DNA of 64,000 nt from Pedobacter sp. MC2016-05 (GCF_026239735.1 NZ_JAPIVT010000025.1:1-64000); one strand, 5' to 3'. Shown: positions 18,807 to 29,059, numbered from the stretch's first letter. Notes: a model not told the origin generated them from the sequence alone. Translations and numbers: made by a program.

Positions 18807-19257
18807 CTTGGCAGGAGAACAAGAAATTTATAACATACGACCAAAACCATTCATGGAATCCTCGAAAAATCTAAATCTCTTAGTGAAATAAGATAAAAGA
18901 TTATCATCAGATCGATCGTTTATAATGATAATAGGTTAAATATTAATTATAGTAAGTCAATATCCTTTGTTTAGTTAAACTAAAAAAAGTTTAAATTAGC
19001 CTCCCGTATGGTAGTAGGAAAATTGGAGTGATAGGTAACTGCAAGATGTTTGTGATTTTAATGTAGCTGTTATTTTTCTTGTCAAAACTTCGAGTGAATT
19101 TTCACCTTGAATCGAGGAGAAACTATCGTTAGGAATACATTTTGAAATAATGATTATACATGTTACACCTTTACCCTGAATTGCCACAACGTTTTACTAG
19201 CCAATTTTTCAGGGCAAGTTTTAACGTCAATAACTGATTAAATAAATATTTAGAGAA
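18807..19257. other. Intergenic gap between sulfatase and GH95 genes
   Basis: The 451 nt are AT-rich in the first half, with a weak hairpin (TTAAACT 18975-18981 with AGTTTAA 18988-18994). A minus-strand frame of 63 codons at 18996-19187 has no recognisable domain and no promoter; it may be a decayed remnant. No other feature was found. The gap is large enough to carry a separate promoter for the GH95/GH36 genes. Confidence 0.4.
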
Positions 19258-21552
19258 ATGAAAATTAAGTTAATTGTAGTATTGTTGCTCACTTTTCAAA
19301 TCGTTCAGGCACAATATAATAAATTGACAACACAGACTGGCACATCCAACCTTAAGCTATGGTACAAGAAGCCTGCAGAGAAGTGGATGAGCCAAGCGCT
19401 ACCAATTGGGAATGGACTTATTGGTGCAATGATTTTTGGAGGCGTTGACAAAGATCAGATTCAGTACAACGACAAAACATTATGGACCGGTAGCACCACT
19501 AAGCGCGGTTCTTACCAAAACTTTGGCGATCTTTTGTTAGAGTTTGAAGGTTTAAGCAACTATAGCAACTATAAAAGGGAGTTGGATTTGGAGACGGGGA
19601 TATCACGAGTTTCCTTCGATGCCCAGGGAAACAGTTTCCTTAGAGAATATTTCGCAAGTTATGTTGATCAAGTGATCACAGTAAGATTAACGAGCAGTGG
19701 AAAAAAAAGAATTTCTTTTTCAGCGCAGATCAGTGATCCACGTGAAGCTTCAAAAATGGCTGAAATAAATGCCGGTAACAATGAAATCCATCAATATGGA
19801 AAGCTTGATATATTGAACTACGCTGCAATACTCTCGGTTAAAAATTCTGGCGGAAAAATAGCAGTAGAAGAGAACAAACTGGTTGTAAAAGAAGCTGACG
19901 CTGTGACATTAATTCTCTCATTGGGCACAAATTACGACCCCGTTGCTCCCGGCTATGTGGGTTTCGATAAAGAAAAATTAAATAGTAATGTTACACATCG
20001 AAACCATACAGCTTCAAAAAAACCTTACAAGGAGCTATTGGCTTCACACATAAAAGATTACCAGTCGCTCTTCAAACGCGTATCACTTGAGATTGGTGGA
20101 TCTGATCAAGGTTTGCCGACTGATGAATTGCAAGCTGCGTACAACAAAGGAAACAAAAACCCTTACTTGGAGAGTCTGTATTATCAGTATGGAAGATATT
20201 TAATGATTTCTTCCGCTCGCGGAATGGCGCTGCCTTCCAATTTACAGGGCTTGTGGAACAATTCCAACAATCCGGCGTGGCAAGCAGATTTGCATAGTGA
20301 TATTAATGTACAAATGAATTATTGGCCTGCAGAAATCACCAATCTGTCGGAGCTACACGGCACCCTCTTGAATTACCTTTATAATGAAGCCATGGTACAA
20401 CCTTCATGGAGAAAAGCGGCAAAGGATGATGGTACCGAAGGTTGGTCGCAATGGGTACAAAACAACATTTTTGGCTATGGCGATTGGGCAAAAACCAGGC
20501 CTGCAAACGCTTGGTACAGTATGCATCTGTGGCAACACTACGCATTTACGCTCAACAAAGCCTATCTTAAGAAAACTGCCTATCCGGTAATGAAAGGTGC
20601 TTGTGATTTTTGGCTGGGCAGGCTTGTTCAATCAGAATCAGGACTAGTGGCGCCAAAAGAATGGTCGCCGGAGATTGGCCCATGGAATGTTGAAGGTGGT
20701 GTCGCTTACGCTCAACAACTAATTTTCGACCTGTTTTCCAACACCATTAAGGCCACGGAAGAACTTGGTATAGATCCTGATTATCGTAATAAATTAAAAA
20801 GTACGCTAGCAAAATTAGATAAAGGAACCAAAATTGGCAATTGGGGGCAACTGATGGAGTGGAACAATGAAGCGATTGAAAAAAAGCATTCTGGCCCAAA
20901 AAATACGCACCGACATCTATCCCATCTGATCGCCTTGTATCCGGGATCGCAGATTTCGCCGCTCATAGATACAGTCTACAGCAACGCAGCCAAAACATCG
21001 TTAATTGGAAGAGGAGATTTTTCTACAGGATGGGCTTTAGCTTGGCGATTGGCTTGCTGGGCAAGGTTGTTGGATGGAGATCATGCACACCAACTACTCA
21101 AAAACAGCCTCGTGCATATTAAATCAACCGAAATTACCTATAACGAAGGAGGTGTATACGAAAACCTGTTAAATGGTCCTCCATTTCAAATAGATGGAAA
21201 TTTTGGAATCACCGCAGGCATAACAGAAATGCTGTTGCAAAGCCACCTCGGTATGCTGCAAATCTTACCGGCGTTACCTTCTGCATGGCCAAAAGGAGCA
21301 GTTTCCGGATTAAAGGCCAAAGGAAATTTCACGGTCGATATTTCTTGGTCAAAAGGAGAAACGATTAACACAAGAATCACATCCGGATCAGGAAGTAAAT
21401 GTACAATTTACTTAAAAAACATTAAGGGGAGCTCGGTTAAGGATAAAAACGGAAAGATTATAAATGTGAAAGTAATTAATAATGATCGAATAGAATTTGA
21501 CACCATTAAAGGCATGCAGTATGTCATTGATGGAATTCCTTTCAATCGCTGA
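19258..21552 (+). CDS. GH95 alpha-L-fucosidase/galactosidase-type enzyme
   Basis: A 764-residue secreted enzyme (signal peptide to about residue 18). The family's N-terminal beta domain opens with LWYKKPAEKWMSQALPIGNG and then GAMIFGGVDKDQIQYNDKTL. The (alpha/alpha)6 barrel carries the conserved WQADLHSDINVQMNYWPAE segment (Asn350/Asn354), a WSPEIGPW segment and GDFSTGWALAWRLACWARLL with LDGDHA, which correspond to the catalytic Asn, Glu and Asp regions of the bifidobacterial enzyme AfcA. GH95 enzymes invert alpha-1,2-fucose or related L-galactose links. The barrel-to-N-domain linker is slightly short compared with the usual 800 or so residues. It probably acts with the GH36 enzyme 229 nt downstream. 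Confidence 0.93.
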   Translation: MKIKLIVVLLLTFQIVQAQYNKLTTQTGTSNLKLWYKKPAEKWMSQALPIGNGLIGAMIFGGVDKDQIQYNDKTLWTGSTTKRGSYQNFGDLLLEFEGLSNYSNYKRELDLETGISRVSFDAQGNSFLREYFASYVDQVITVRLTSSGKKRISFSAQISDPREASKMAEINAGNNEIHQYGKLDILNYAAILSVKNSGGKIAVEENKLVVKEADAVTLILSLGTNYDPVAPGYVGFDKEKLNSNVTHRNHTASKKPYKELLASHIKDYQSLFKRVSLEIGGSDQGLPTDELQAAYNKGNKNPYLESLYYQYGRYLMISSARGMALPSNLQGLWNNSNNPAWQADLHSDINVQMNYWPAEITNLSELHGTLLNYLYNEAMVQPSWRKAAKDDGTEGWSQWVQNNIFGYGDWAKTRPANAWYSMHLWQHYAFTLNKAYLKKTAYPVMKGACDFWLGRLVQSESGLVAPKEWSPEIGPWNVEGGVAYAQQLIFDLFSNTIKATEELGIDPDYRNKLKSTLAKLDKGTKIGNWGQLMEWNNEAIEKKHSGPKNTHRHLSHLIALYPGSQISPLIDTVYSNAAKTSLIGRGDFSTGWALAWRLACWARLLDGDHAHQLLKNSLVHIKSTEITYNEGGVYENLLNGPPFQIDGNFGITAGITEMLLQSHLGMLQILPALPSAWPKGAVSGLKAKGNFTVDISWSKGETINTRITSGSGSKCTIYLKNIKGSSVKDKNGKIINVKVINNDRIEFDTIKGMQYVIDGIPFNR

Positions 21553-21781
21553 GCATTAATGAAATGAATTTCCGTTTGAAATAAAACTGATTCGAACATA
21601 AAACCTGTATAGGTTTATCATTAAAACAATAAATGGTGATTAGCCAAAAAATAAAACGCATTGCATGTTGGTACGCTATACAGATACATTACCGATATCA
21701 TTCTAACATTATAATATAAATCAACTTTAATATTCCGGCCGATAAATATTGGTCATTTAAACGCTTAAGGCAATTAAAATC

Positions 21782-23971
21782 ATGATGAAAAACCTTTTAT
21801 ACACTTTAATAATTATTTTTTGTATTCAAAATCGTAGCATGGCACAAAAGCAGATATTTATAGAAACCAAAAATAACGTATTGCTTCTTTCTACTGACAC
21901 CAAAAATTCATTGGTTTCGAATTATTTTGGAGAAAAAATAATAAACAGTAATGAATATGCTTCTGTAGCTGGTCTAGATAAATTTAAGCCCGGCTCGGAT
22001 GATCTATATAATAAAAGGGAAGCTTATGTTGCTTCGGGAAGCATCAATCTATTGGAGCCAGCACTAAGCGTTACCCATGCCGACGGCAACAAATCTACGG
22101 TGCTGACTTTTAAATCAGTAACGGAAACAAAAATCGACGACAATAGAAAACTTACTTCAATACGTTTAGAGGATGCCAAGTACAAATTCGTTGTAACATT
22201 AAATTACTTAACATATTACAATGAAGATGTAATTGAACAATGGGCAGAATTTCGCCATAATGAAAGTGGAAATGTAATTTTAAATAAATACGCATCTGCC
22301 AATCTAACGCTAGCCGGAAAGAAATTTTTTCTGAAAAATCAATACAGTAGTGCTATGCGGGAGATGAGATCAGAGGAGCAGCAACTTTTGCACGGTATCC
22401 GAACATTAGATTCAAAGTTAGGTACTCGAAACAATCTCTTACATTCCAGCTCATTTATGATTTCGATAAATGAGCGCTCTTCGGAAGATACGGGTGAGGT
22501 GATTGCAGGGTCGTTAGCCTGGACCGGAAACTTTAAACTGGATTTTGAAACATTTGACGATTATTATCTTCGAATAACAGCTGGCATCAATAATTTCTCC
22601 TCTAACTACACCTTGAAACCTAAAGAGCAGTTTGTGACGCCAAAATTTATATACACCTATTCGAAAAGCGGCAAAGGTTTAGCCAGTAGAAATTTACATA
22701 ATTGGGCGAGAACCTATCAGATATTGGACGGTAAAGGACAAAGATCTACATTACTTAACAATTGGGAAACAACGTATTTTGATTTTAATGACGAGAAATT
22801 AAACGCATTAATACAGGACACAAAAAACCTGGGTGTTGATGTTTTCTTATTGGATGATGGTTGGTTTGGAAACAAATATCCAAGAAATGGTGCAACATCA
22901 GGGTTGGGAGATTGGGATTTTAACAAACAAAAACTTAAAGGAGGCATTAGTGCTTTGGGAAAAGAAGCAACAAAGAATGGCGTTAAATTTGGTATTTGGT
23001 TAGAGCCTGAGATGGTTAATCCAAAAAGTGAATTATACGAAAAGCATCCTGATTGGATTGTGAGGCAACCAGGCCGTGAAGAATATTATATGCGCAATCA
23101 ACTCGTGCTGGATTTAACCAACAAGGCTGTTCAGGATTTTATTTTCAACGTGGTTGATCAAACTTTTCAGCAGGTTCCCGAACTAGCTTTTATAAAATGG
23201 GATTGCAATTCTTTGATATACAATGCCCACTCACCTACTTTAAAAAATCAGGATCACTTTTATATTGAATATGTAAATGGCCTTAACAAAGTTTTAGAAA
23301 GAATTAGAAAAAAATACCCGAAAACACCAATGATGTTATGTGCTGGAGGTGGTTCGAGAGTGGATTATGGGGCCTTAAAATATTTTACTGAGTTTTGGCC
23401 GAGTGATAACACAAATCCATTTGATAGAATTTTCATTCAATGGGAGTATTCGTACTATTTTCCATCAATTGCTGTTGATAATCACGTAACAGATATGGGG
23501 AGACAGTCTATAAAATTCAAAACCGATGTAGCCATGATGGGCAAATTGGGTTACGATGTGAGGGTAAATGAATTATCGAAAGATGATTTAGCCTTTAGCA
23601 AAAATGCCATTCGAGATTATAACGAATTTAAACAAACGGTTTGGCATGGCCAGCAATTCAGACTTCAGAATCCTTATGAGAACGATGTAGCATCTATTTC
23701 TTATGTTGATTCGAGCAAAAATGAGTGTGTGGTATTTAGCTATTATATGGCGACCAGAAATGCAACCAGGCAAGCAATACCAATTAAAATGAAAGGGTTA
23801 AATCCTCAGGTACTCTACAAAATTCAAGAAGTAAGCCTGTATCCAAATATGCGTTCACCTATCGATAGTACCAAAACTTACTCAGGCGATTTCCTGATGA
23901 AAGTAGGGTTTAATCCTGAAGTAAACGACAGGAGAACTAGCGTAGTGCTTAAAGTTACGGCTACCAAATAA
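21782..23971 (+). CDS. Alpha-galactosidase (GH36)
   Basis: A 729-residue retaining alpha-galactosidase with a signal peptide (ending SMAQ). An N-terminal beta-supersandwich (about 25-315) is followed by the TIM barrel: the substrate-binding motif LLDDGWFG at 357-363, GIWLEPEMVNP, then nucleophile Asp474 in FIKWDCN and acid/base Asp542 in WPSDNTNPFDR. The C-terminal beta domain follows. It removes terminal alpha-galactose. The start has two adjacent Met codons (21782 and 21785). A weak hairpin at 21601-21616 (AAACCT/AGGTTT) lies in the gap after GH95 and has no T-run, so cotranscription with GH95 is likely. Confidence 0.95.
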   Translation: MMKNLLYTLIIIFCIQNRSMAQKQIFIETKNNVLLLSTDTKNSLVSNYFGEKIINSNEYASVAGLDKFKPGSDDLYNKREAYVASGSINLLEPALSVTHADGNKSTVLTFKSVTETKIDDNRKLTSIRLEDAKYKFVVTLNYLTYYNEDVIEQWAEFRHNESGNVILNKYASANLTLAGKKFFLKNQYSSAMREMRSEEQQLLHGIRTLDSKLGTRNNLLHSSSFMISINERSSEDTGEVIAGSLAWTGNFKLDFETFDDYYLRITAGINNFSSNYTLKPKEQFVTPKFIYTYSKSGKGLASRNLHNWARTYQILDGKGQRSTLLNNWETTYFDFNDEKLNALIQDTKNLGVDVFLLDDGWFGNKYPRNGATSGLGDWDFNKQKLKGGISALGKEATKNGVKFGIWLEPEMVNPKSELYEKHPDWIVRQPGREEYYMRNQLVLDLTNKAVQDFIFNVVDQTFQQVPELAFIKWDCNSLIYNAHSPTLKNQDHFYIEYVNGLNKVLERIRKKYPKTPMMLCAGGGSRVDYGALKYFTEFWPSDNTNPFDRIFIQWEYSYYFPSIAVDNHVTDMGRQSIKFKTDVAMMGKLGYDVRVNELSKDDLAFSKNAIRDYNEFKQTVWHGQQFRLQNPYENDVASISYVDSSKNECVVFSYYMATRNATRQAIPIKMKGLNPQVLYKIQEVSLYPNMRSPIDSTKTYSGDFLMKVGFNPEVNDRRTSVVLKVTATK

Positions 23972-24034
23972 ACCCTTATTTTTTGCTGCTAAATTTTATA
24001 ATAATCATAATACAACATCATCAATTTTTTTAAA

Positions 24035-25339
24035 ATGAAATTTAAAATTCTATTGGTATTTCTAGTACAGTTATCCTTCCACACCTTTGCAGATCCAAAA
24101 TCAGTTAAGCAAGTTTACCTGCCGGATAGAATATCGACCGTACCAGAGAACAATGACTTCGCAGATAATAACAGTGAGTACAGTGACAAAAGAAGTGCAG
24201 AATCAGAAAATTTCAAAATTTTTTGGTCAAAGGAATATGGAGATAATCCATTGATTAACGAGGTTCAAAATAAAAGATTCGATATCAATAATGCTATAAA
24301 AGAACTTGAACGGTATTATAACTACTATGTAGATGAATTAAAACTGGTAAAAAAAGGCAGTTCTATTAGCGATAAATACAAAATACTGGTTTTTATTACC
24401 GGAGGGAAGAATTCAACTGCCTATGGAGGCGGAGAAGAAAAAAAAGTTGGCATTTTGTGGTGCCCGGCAGTTCGTTTAAATCCACAGCCTTATGGGGTGC
24501 TTGCCCACGAACTGGGTCATGTTTTTCAATTTTTGGCCAGATGCGACAACGGACAGGTTACTTATGACGGGCCTATTAATGAAATGGGTGCACAATATGT
24601 TTTATGGCAGGTTTATCCCGAATGGCTTACCTTCGAAAATTTTCATTTAAAAGCATTTTTAAATAACACTTATCATGCATTTCTACATCCGGAGAACGCT
24701 TATCATTCTCCATTTATATTGGAATATTGGGCAGAGAAACACGGGAAAGATTTTTATGGCAAGCTTTTGCGAGAAGTACAAAAAGATGAAGATCCCGTAC
24801 AAACTTATAAAAGAATAAATAAGATTGATCAAGATCAATTTAATGAAGAGATTTTTGATGCCTCAAGTAAATTTATCACTTGGGATATAAAGCGAGTTAA
24901 ATCAATAGCAGCCAAATACGCAAACCAACACCATAGCAAGGTTGAAAAAATTGGCGAAGGCTGGCTAAAAATTAACGTATCTGAAATCCCGGAAGATTAT
25001 GGATACAATGCAATACAATTACAGGTTCCAAAAATAAACCATGTTATTTCATTGGAATTTGAAGGATTAGTGGATACTACAGATCAAAGTAAGCAAGAAA
25101 CAGCAAGAGCAGGCTGGAGATATGGTTTTATTGCGTATAAGAAAAATGGAAAAAGAGTTTATGGCAAAATAAACAGCGATTCCAAAGGAAATACATCCTA
25201 TAAGGTGTCAAAAGATTCGAAATATCTATGGCTGATAGTTACAGGCGCACCGACCATCCACACCACCATTAAAAGAAAACAGGCTCATTTTGATCAGTAT
25301 CCATATCGATTTAAAATAACAGGAACTGATATTAAATAA
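24035..25339 (+). CDS. Secreted DUF6055-like protein with HExxH motif
   Basis: A 434-residue exported protein with a signal peptide (ending TFA-D). Residues 158-162 read HELGH within YGVLAHELGHVFQFL, a zinc-metallopeptidase signature, and a downstream INEMGAQYVLWQ segment could carry the third ligand (Glu). The overall pattern, with a KIFW segment, KYKILVFI and the HELGH helix followed by a beta-rich C-terminus, resembles the DUF6055 family seen in glycan loci. No function is established. It may be a peptidase acting on glycoprotein or a zinc-site carbohydrate-binding protein. It ends the plus-strand operon, 63 nt after GH36, and is convergent with a sulfatase. Confidence 0.75.
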   Translation: MKFKILLVFLVQLSFHTFADPKSVKQVYLPDRISTVPENNDFADNNSEYSDKRSAESENFKIFWSKEYGDNPLINEVQNKRFDINNAIKELERYYNYYVDELKLVKKGSSISDKYKILVFITGGKNSTAYGGGEEKKVGILWCPAVRLNPQPYGVLAHELGHVFQFLARCDNGQVTYDGPINEMGAQYVLWQVYPEWLTFENFHLKAFLNNTYHAFLHPENAYHSPFILEYWAEKHGKDFYGKLLREVQKDEDPVQTYKRINKIDQDQFNEEIFDASSKFITWDIKRVKSIAAKYANQHHSKVEKIGEGWLKINVSEIPEDYGYNAIQLQVPKINHVISLEFEGLVDTTDQSKQETARAGWRYGFIAYKKNGKRVYGKINSDSKGNTSYKVSKDSKYLWLIVTGAPTIHTTIKRKQAHFDQYPYRFKITGTDIK

Positions 25340-25413
25340 AATCTGAATTATACATTTCATTATTCCTGCATCCCAATAACTAAAAACACCTATAATGAAA
25401 GCAGGCATCATGT

Positions 25414-26811
25414 TTATAATTTTGCTGTAAATTGATCACCATTTGCTTTGCACCAGCTTTCTAAATAGGTGCGTAAAGCGATTAATTTGTTTTTATATTT
25501 TTTATTTATTGCCAAATTGGTAATTTCTCCTGGGTCATCAGTCAGATTGAACAATTGCTCCTTGATCTCACCTTTATTATATATTATGTATTTAAAATCT
25601 TTGGTAATCACCGCCCTGCCACTAATACCCAGCAATAGCTCATTATCTGCAAAATCTGTTTCAATAACCAACGTATCACGCAAGTTCTTAGTCGGCTCTG
25701 CCAAACGCATAGCTAAATCCACGCCTTTTAAATAACCTGGTTTCGAAATACCAGTAAGCCCACAAATGGTTGGAATGATATCTATCCCATTGCAAACCAG
25801 CATGTCATCTGTACGTGGTTTGATAGTGCCATCCATTTTTGCAATGATAAATGGGACTTTAGCTGCCTCTTCGTACAAAATTTGTTTTTGATTCCAGCTG
25901 TGACCAGCATAACCATCGCCATGATCTGCTGTAAAAATAATGATGGTATTTTTTTCAACCTCATATTTTTTGAGAGTATAGAGTACCTGCTCGATGTATT
26001 TATCTACTTTTTCCACTAAGCGATTATAAGCCCAACGGTACTGACGCCATTTTTCAGGAGTATAATTCACTGATGGATAGGTACGCAGGCCAACGCTTTT
26101 TTGTTGGTCGCGAACAATCTCGGGTTCATTTGCCGGAATTTCCCAGTTAGCGGGCAATGCTGGACATTGATCTGCTGGTGGGGCATCGGCCAGAACGTCC
26201 ATTTTCATTTCTTCGCCCCTCGCCCATTCGCAAATATCGTGTGGATTAAGGAACGATGCCACCAATAAAAATGGCTTTTTAGTATTTTCCTTAATAAATC
26301 TGGCACAGTATGATGGTGTTGCACCATCGTTGTAATCCAGAAAATCAGTATTTTCGACATAACCAAATCCATGTTGACTTACTTTAGTGGTTGGAACAGG
26401 CAGGTGCCACTTGCCCACGTAACCAGTTTGATACCCACCTTGCTGGAATATTTTGCCCATCATCAGTAAACTATCTGGCCATTGTCCATCTTTTTCTGGT
26501 GAATTACCAATAAAACGTGTTTCAAATGGCATTTTACCACTAAAAATTGCCGTACGTGATGGTGTACACAAAGGTTGGGCACAGTAAGCCTTGGTGAAGC
26601 GAACCCCGTTTTTTGCTAACTTATCCATCGCCGGAGTGCTTAGATCCATATTCCCAGCAATGCTCATAGCGCTTGCAGTTTGCTGATCGGTCATAATAAT
26701 GAGAATATTGGGACGAGTTAGTTTTTGAGCTTTTAAAGCAAATACCGGTAAAATAGCCCATACAACAACTAATAAGCTGAATCTATTTATCATGGAAAAG
26801 AAAAACTTCAT
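25414..26811 (-). CDS. Secreted S1 sulfatase (Cys type)
   Basis: A 465-residue exported sulfatase with a signal peptide (ending ALKAQ). Metal motif NILIIMTDQQ is at about 35-44 and the formylglycine signature is Cys82-Thr-Pro-Ser-Arg (PLCTPSRTAIFSGKMP). The second metal site is FTADHGDGYAGHSWNQK. The TADHGD form is common in choline-sulfatase/heparan N- or O-sulfatase-like subgroups. It is encoded directly downstream of the formylglycine-generating enzyme, consistent with co-expression of enzyme and maturase. Substrate not assignable by eye. Confidence 0.94.
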   Translation of the reverse strand: MKFFFSMINRFSLLVVVWAILPVFALKAQKLTRPNILIIMTDQQTASAMSIAGNMDLSTPAMDKLAKNGVRFTKAYCAQPLCTPSRTAIFSGKMPFETRFIGNSPEKDGQWPDSLLMMGKIFQQGGYQTGYVGKWHLPVPTTKVSQHGFGYVENTDFLDYNDGATPSYCARFIKENTKKPFLLVASFLNPHDICEWARGEEMKMDVLADAPPADQCPALPANWEIPANEPEIVRDQQKSVGLRTYPSVNYTPEKWRQYRWAYNRLVEKVDKYIEQVLYTLKKYEVEKNTIIIFTADHGDGYAGHSWNQKQILYEEAAKVPFIIAKMDGTIKPRTDDMLVCNGIDIIPTICGLTGISKPGYLKGVDLAMRLAEPTKNLRDTLVIETDFADNELLLGISGRAVITKDFKYIIYNKGEIKEQLFNLTDDPGEITNLAINKKYKNKLIALRTYLESWCKANGDQFTAKL

Positions 26812-26966
26812 AGATTATGTTTTTAAAATTAAAATTTAGCTATCAAACTTCAGAATAACCTCCGAATCAGTTCGAAAGACTCAAAACTGGTCGCAGCGCA
26901 TTAAATTATTTAGCTTTCCGCAGCTTCTTGAAATCCAAATCAAGAACCATTCTACTCTTGCTACAT

Positions 26967-28115
26967 TTAGTTGTTAGAGACACATCTAAAACCAGTATTC
27001 TCTAATGCCGTATCTTTTGATGATTTCATTCTTCCACTAGAACGGTAACCAGTACAATAACTATCGATACACATGAATGACCCACCTTTAGTTATTTTTT
27101 TAGGAACATGTGGTTCAACCGGATCAAAACTAATGGCAGCACCCTTAGGATTTTTGAGGATCCGATTTCCAATTGATTGATAATAGTCAGCATTGTACCA
27201 ATCCTCTACCCATTCCCATACGTTTCCTGCCATATCATATAGCCCATAAGCATTCGCCTTAAACTGTTTTACCGGCGATGTTCGCTCGAAACCATCCCAT
27301 TTAGTATTAGTAATAGGGAAATTTCCCTGCCAGGTATTGGCTTTGGGTTTACCTCTGGATATAGGTTCATTCCCCCACGGATATATGGCTACGTTATCAC
27401 CTCCTTTAGCAGCATATTCCCATTCTGCTTCGGTTGGCAGCCGTTTTCCAGCCCATGTCGCGTACGCAACAGCATCATCCCAACAAACTTGGGTAACAGG
27501 AAAATTACCTTTATTTTCAATTGTGCTGCTTGGGCTCTGTGGATGTTTCCAATTAGCCCCTGCCGTCCATTGCCACCATTGACCTGGATTTTGCAAATCA
27601 GCAACATGTGTTGGTGCCTTGAATGTTAACGCCGATGGTTCTAACAGTTCTTCAGCAGGTTTAGCGGTTCCCGGAGGCAGCTGTTTTTTTAAAAGTTCCC
27701 AATCTACTTTACGTTCGGCAATAGTAATGTATCCTGTGGCTTTAACAAATGCAGCAAACTGAGAATTGGTAACTTCAGTTTCATCCATCCAAAACCCGTT
27801 TAAGTCAACCCTATGGTTAGGATACTCATCATCTCTTCCATTCTTATCCATTGCGCCCATGGTAAACTTACCTGAAGGAATCCACTTCATGCCAATGTGA
27901 GTTGGGCTTGACGTGAATTTAGTTGTTCTATCGGTTACAGGAGTAGCTGCCGCGAACCGTGCAGGAAGATCTGAGGAACAGGTATGCTCAACAGCAACCT
28001 TCTTTTCTGTTAATACCGAATTAGCTTTAGGTTTGCAGGATACAATCAGTAATATTATATTCAAAACTGGAATCATACCTTTAATCACAAAATCTTTATA
28101 CATTGGTATACTCAA
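26967..28115 (-). CDS. Formylglycine-generating enzyme, lipoprotein form (sulfatase maturase)
   Basis: A 382-residue FGE/SUMF1-type oxygenase that converts the sulfatase Cys to formylglycine aerobically. A lipobox LIVSC near residue 26 predicts periplasmic anchoring. The fold begins WIPSGKFTMGAMDKNGRDDE and includes PVTQVCWDDAVAYATWAGKR, LPTEAEWEYAAKGG and DMAGNVWEWVEDWY. The catalytic pair is intact: Cys349 and Cys354 in GGSFMCIDSYCTGYR, equivalent to human Cys336/Cys341. Many bacterial FGE-like proteins lack this pair, so this one is likely to be an active maturase. It is 46 nt downstream of the DUF4350-like gene and 155 nt upstream of a sulfatase. A second Met (28103) is a possible start. 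Confidence 0.93.
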   Translation of the reverse strand: MSIPMYKDFVIKGMIPVLNIILLIVSCKPKANSVLTEKKVAVEHTCSSDLPARFAAATPVTDRTTKFTSSPTHIGMKWIPSGKFTMGAMDKNGRDDEYPNHRVDLNGFWMDETEVTNSQFAAFVKATGYITIAERKVDWELLKKQLPPGTAKPAEELLEPSALTFKAPTHVADLQNPGQWWQWTAGANWKHPQSPSSTIENKGNFPVTQVCWDDAVAYATWAGKRLPTEAEWEYAAKGGDNVAIYPWGNEPISRGKPKANTWQGNFPITNTKWDGFERTSPVKQFKANAYGLYDMAGNVWEWVEDWYNADYYQSIGNRILKNPKGAAISFDPVEPHVPKKITKGGSFMCIDSYCTGYRSSGRMKSSKDTALENTGFRCVSNN

Positions 28116-28161
28116 TATCTATTTTTATAAATGATATGACTGCGATATATTTTTCAGTCAT

Positions 28162-28962
28162 TTACTTTTTACGAGCTTTTTTAATCAGATAATTTGCTAC
28201 GTCATTAGCCGCTAGATTATTCTGAAATGTTGCAGGTAGCCTCCCATTTGTATATTCATTGTATAACCATGGGTCACCTACTGCCAGTACCGTTCCTTTT
28301 CCATATGTGGCAACTACAATTACATTTTCTCCTTTCGGAGTTTTTAATACAGGTGCAGCGATATTGATTATCTTGATTGATGATGCATCTTTGATAAAGA
28401 TTTTTCTGGAAGTAGAGAATACTTCGTTTTTTCCAGTGTTCAATCCACCGTCCGCGAAATGCTCATCATTAGTTACATGGAGGATTAAATCATTATTAAA
28501 CATAAACCCAAATTTTTTGGCCAAAATGTTGAAATGTATTAAATCAGCATTGGCTTCATCATTTGCGAGCAGGAACAATACTCCCCCAGCCTTAACCCAC
28601 TTGGCTATGGCATCAGCATCTGTATCGTTCATAAAATTCGGGTTTGGATTATCTTTTAAGTTATCGGGGTCGACAATTATATAAATATCGCTTTCATTTA
28701 AATTTGATGCGGTCGGACCCTCAGCGAGAACGTTTAAGACTTTTGCCCCACCAGCTCTAAATGAATTTCCAAATATTGAAAATCCAGTCATACTTTCATC
28801 ATTCCAGAGATAATGAAAACTGGCTTTCTTTCCAGCCAACGCCGGTTTGGTTTCTTGATTAAAATAGTTATCAACAGTTACTACTTGAGCACTGGCAACA
28901 TAAAATGTCCCTATCAAAAGAATAAGGGTTGAAAAAAGTCTGGTAATAAAACGGTTCTTCAT
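28162..28962 (-). CDS. Secreted DUF4350-like protein
   Basis: A 266-residue exported protein with a signal peptide (ending ASAQ). The fold looks like a class I glutamine-amidotransferase-like/DUF4350 domain: SDIYIIVDPDNL, ADAIAKWVKAGGVLFLLAND, and YGKGTVLAVGDPWLYNEY. In Bacteroidota such domains occur fused to or beside GH105 unsaturated uronyl hydrolases and are thought to bind sugar; no catalytic Cys is visible in the usual nucleophile turn. It is the first gene of a minus-strand unit with FGE and sulfatase. Function is unknown; a stand-alone copy beside an FGE is less usual. Confidence 0.75.
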   Translation of the reverse strand: MKNRFITRLFSTLILLIGTFYVASAQVVTVDNYFNQETKPALAGKKASFHYLWNDESMTGFSIFGNSFRAGGAKVLNVLAEGPTASNLNESDIYIIVDPDNLKDNPNPNFMNDTDADAIAKWVKAGGVLFLLANDEANADLIHFNILAKKFGFMFNNDLILHVTNDEHFADGGLNTGKNEVFSTSRKIFIKDASSIKIINIAAPVLKTPKGENVIVVATYGKGTVLAVGDPWLYNEYTNGRLPATFQNNLAANDVANYLIKKARKK

Positions 28963-29059
28963 TTAATTAAAAATTTGGATATATAAATGTAGACTGTAAT
29001 CCATTGCCCGAGTTTTGAAATTGTCTAATTATCTTTAAGATAGGTTTAAATCTAACCTA

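Noticed and set aside
18996..19187. 63-codon minus-strand frame in the gap before GH95
   Set aside because: No recognisable domain or upstream signals; it could be chance.
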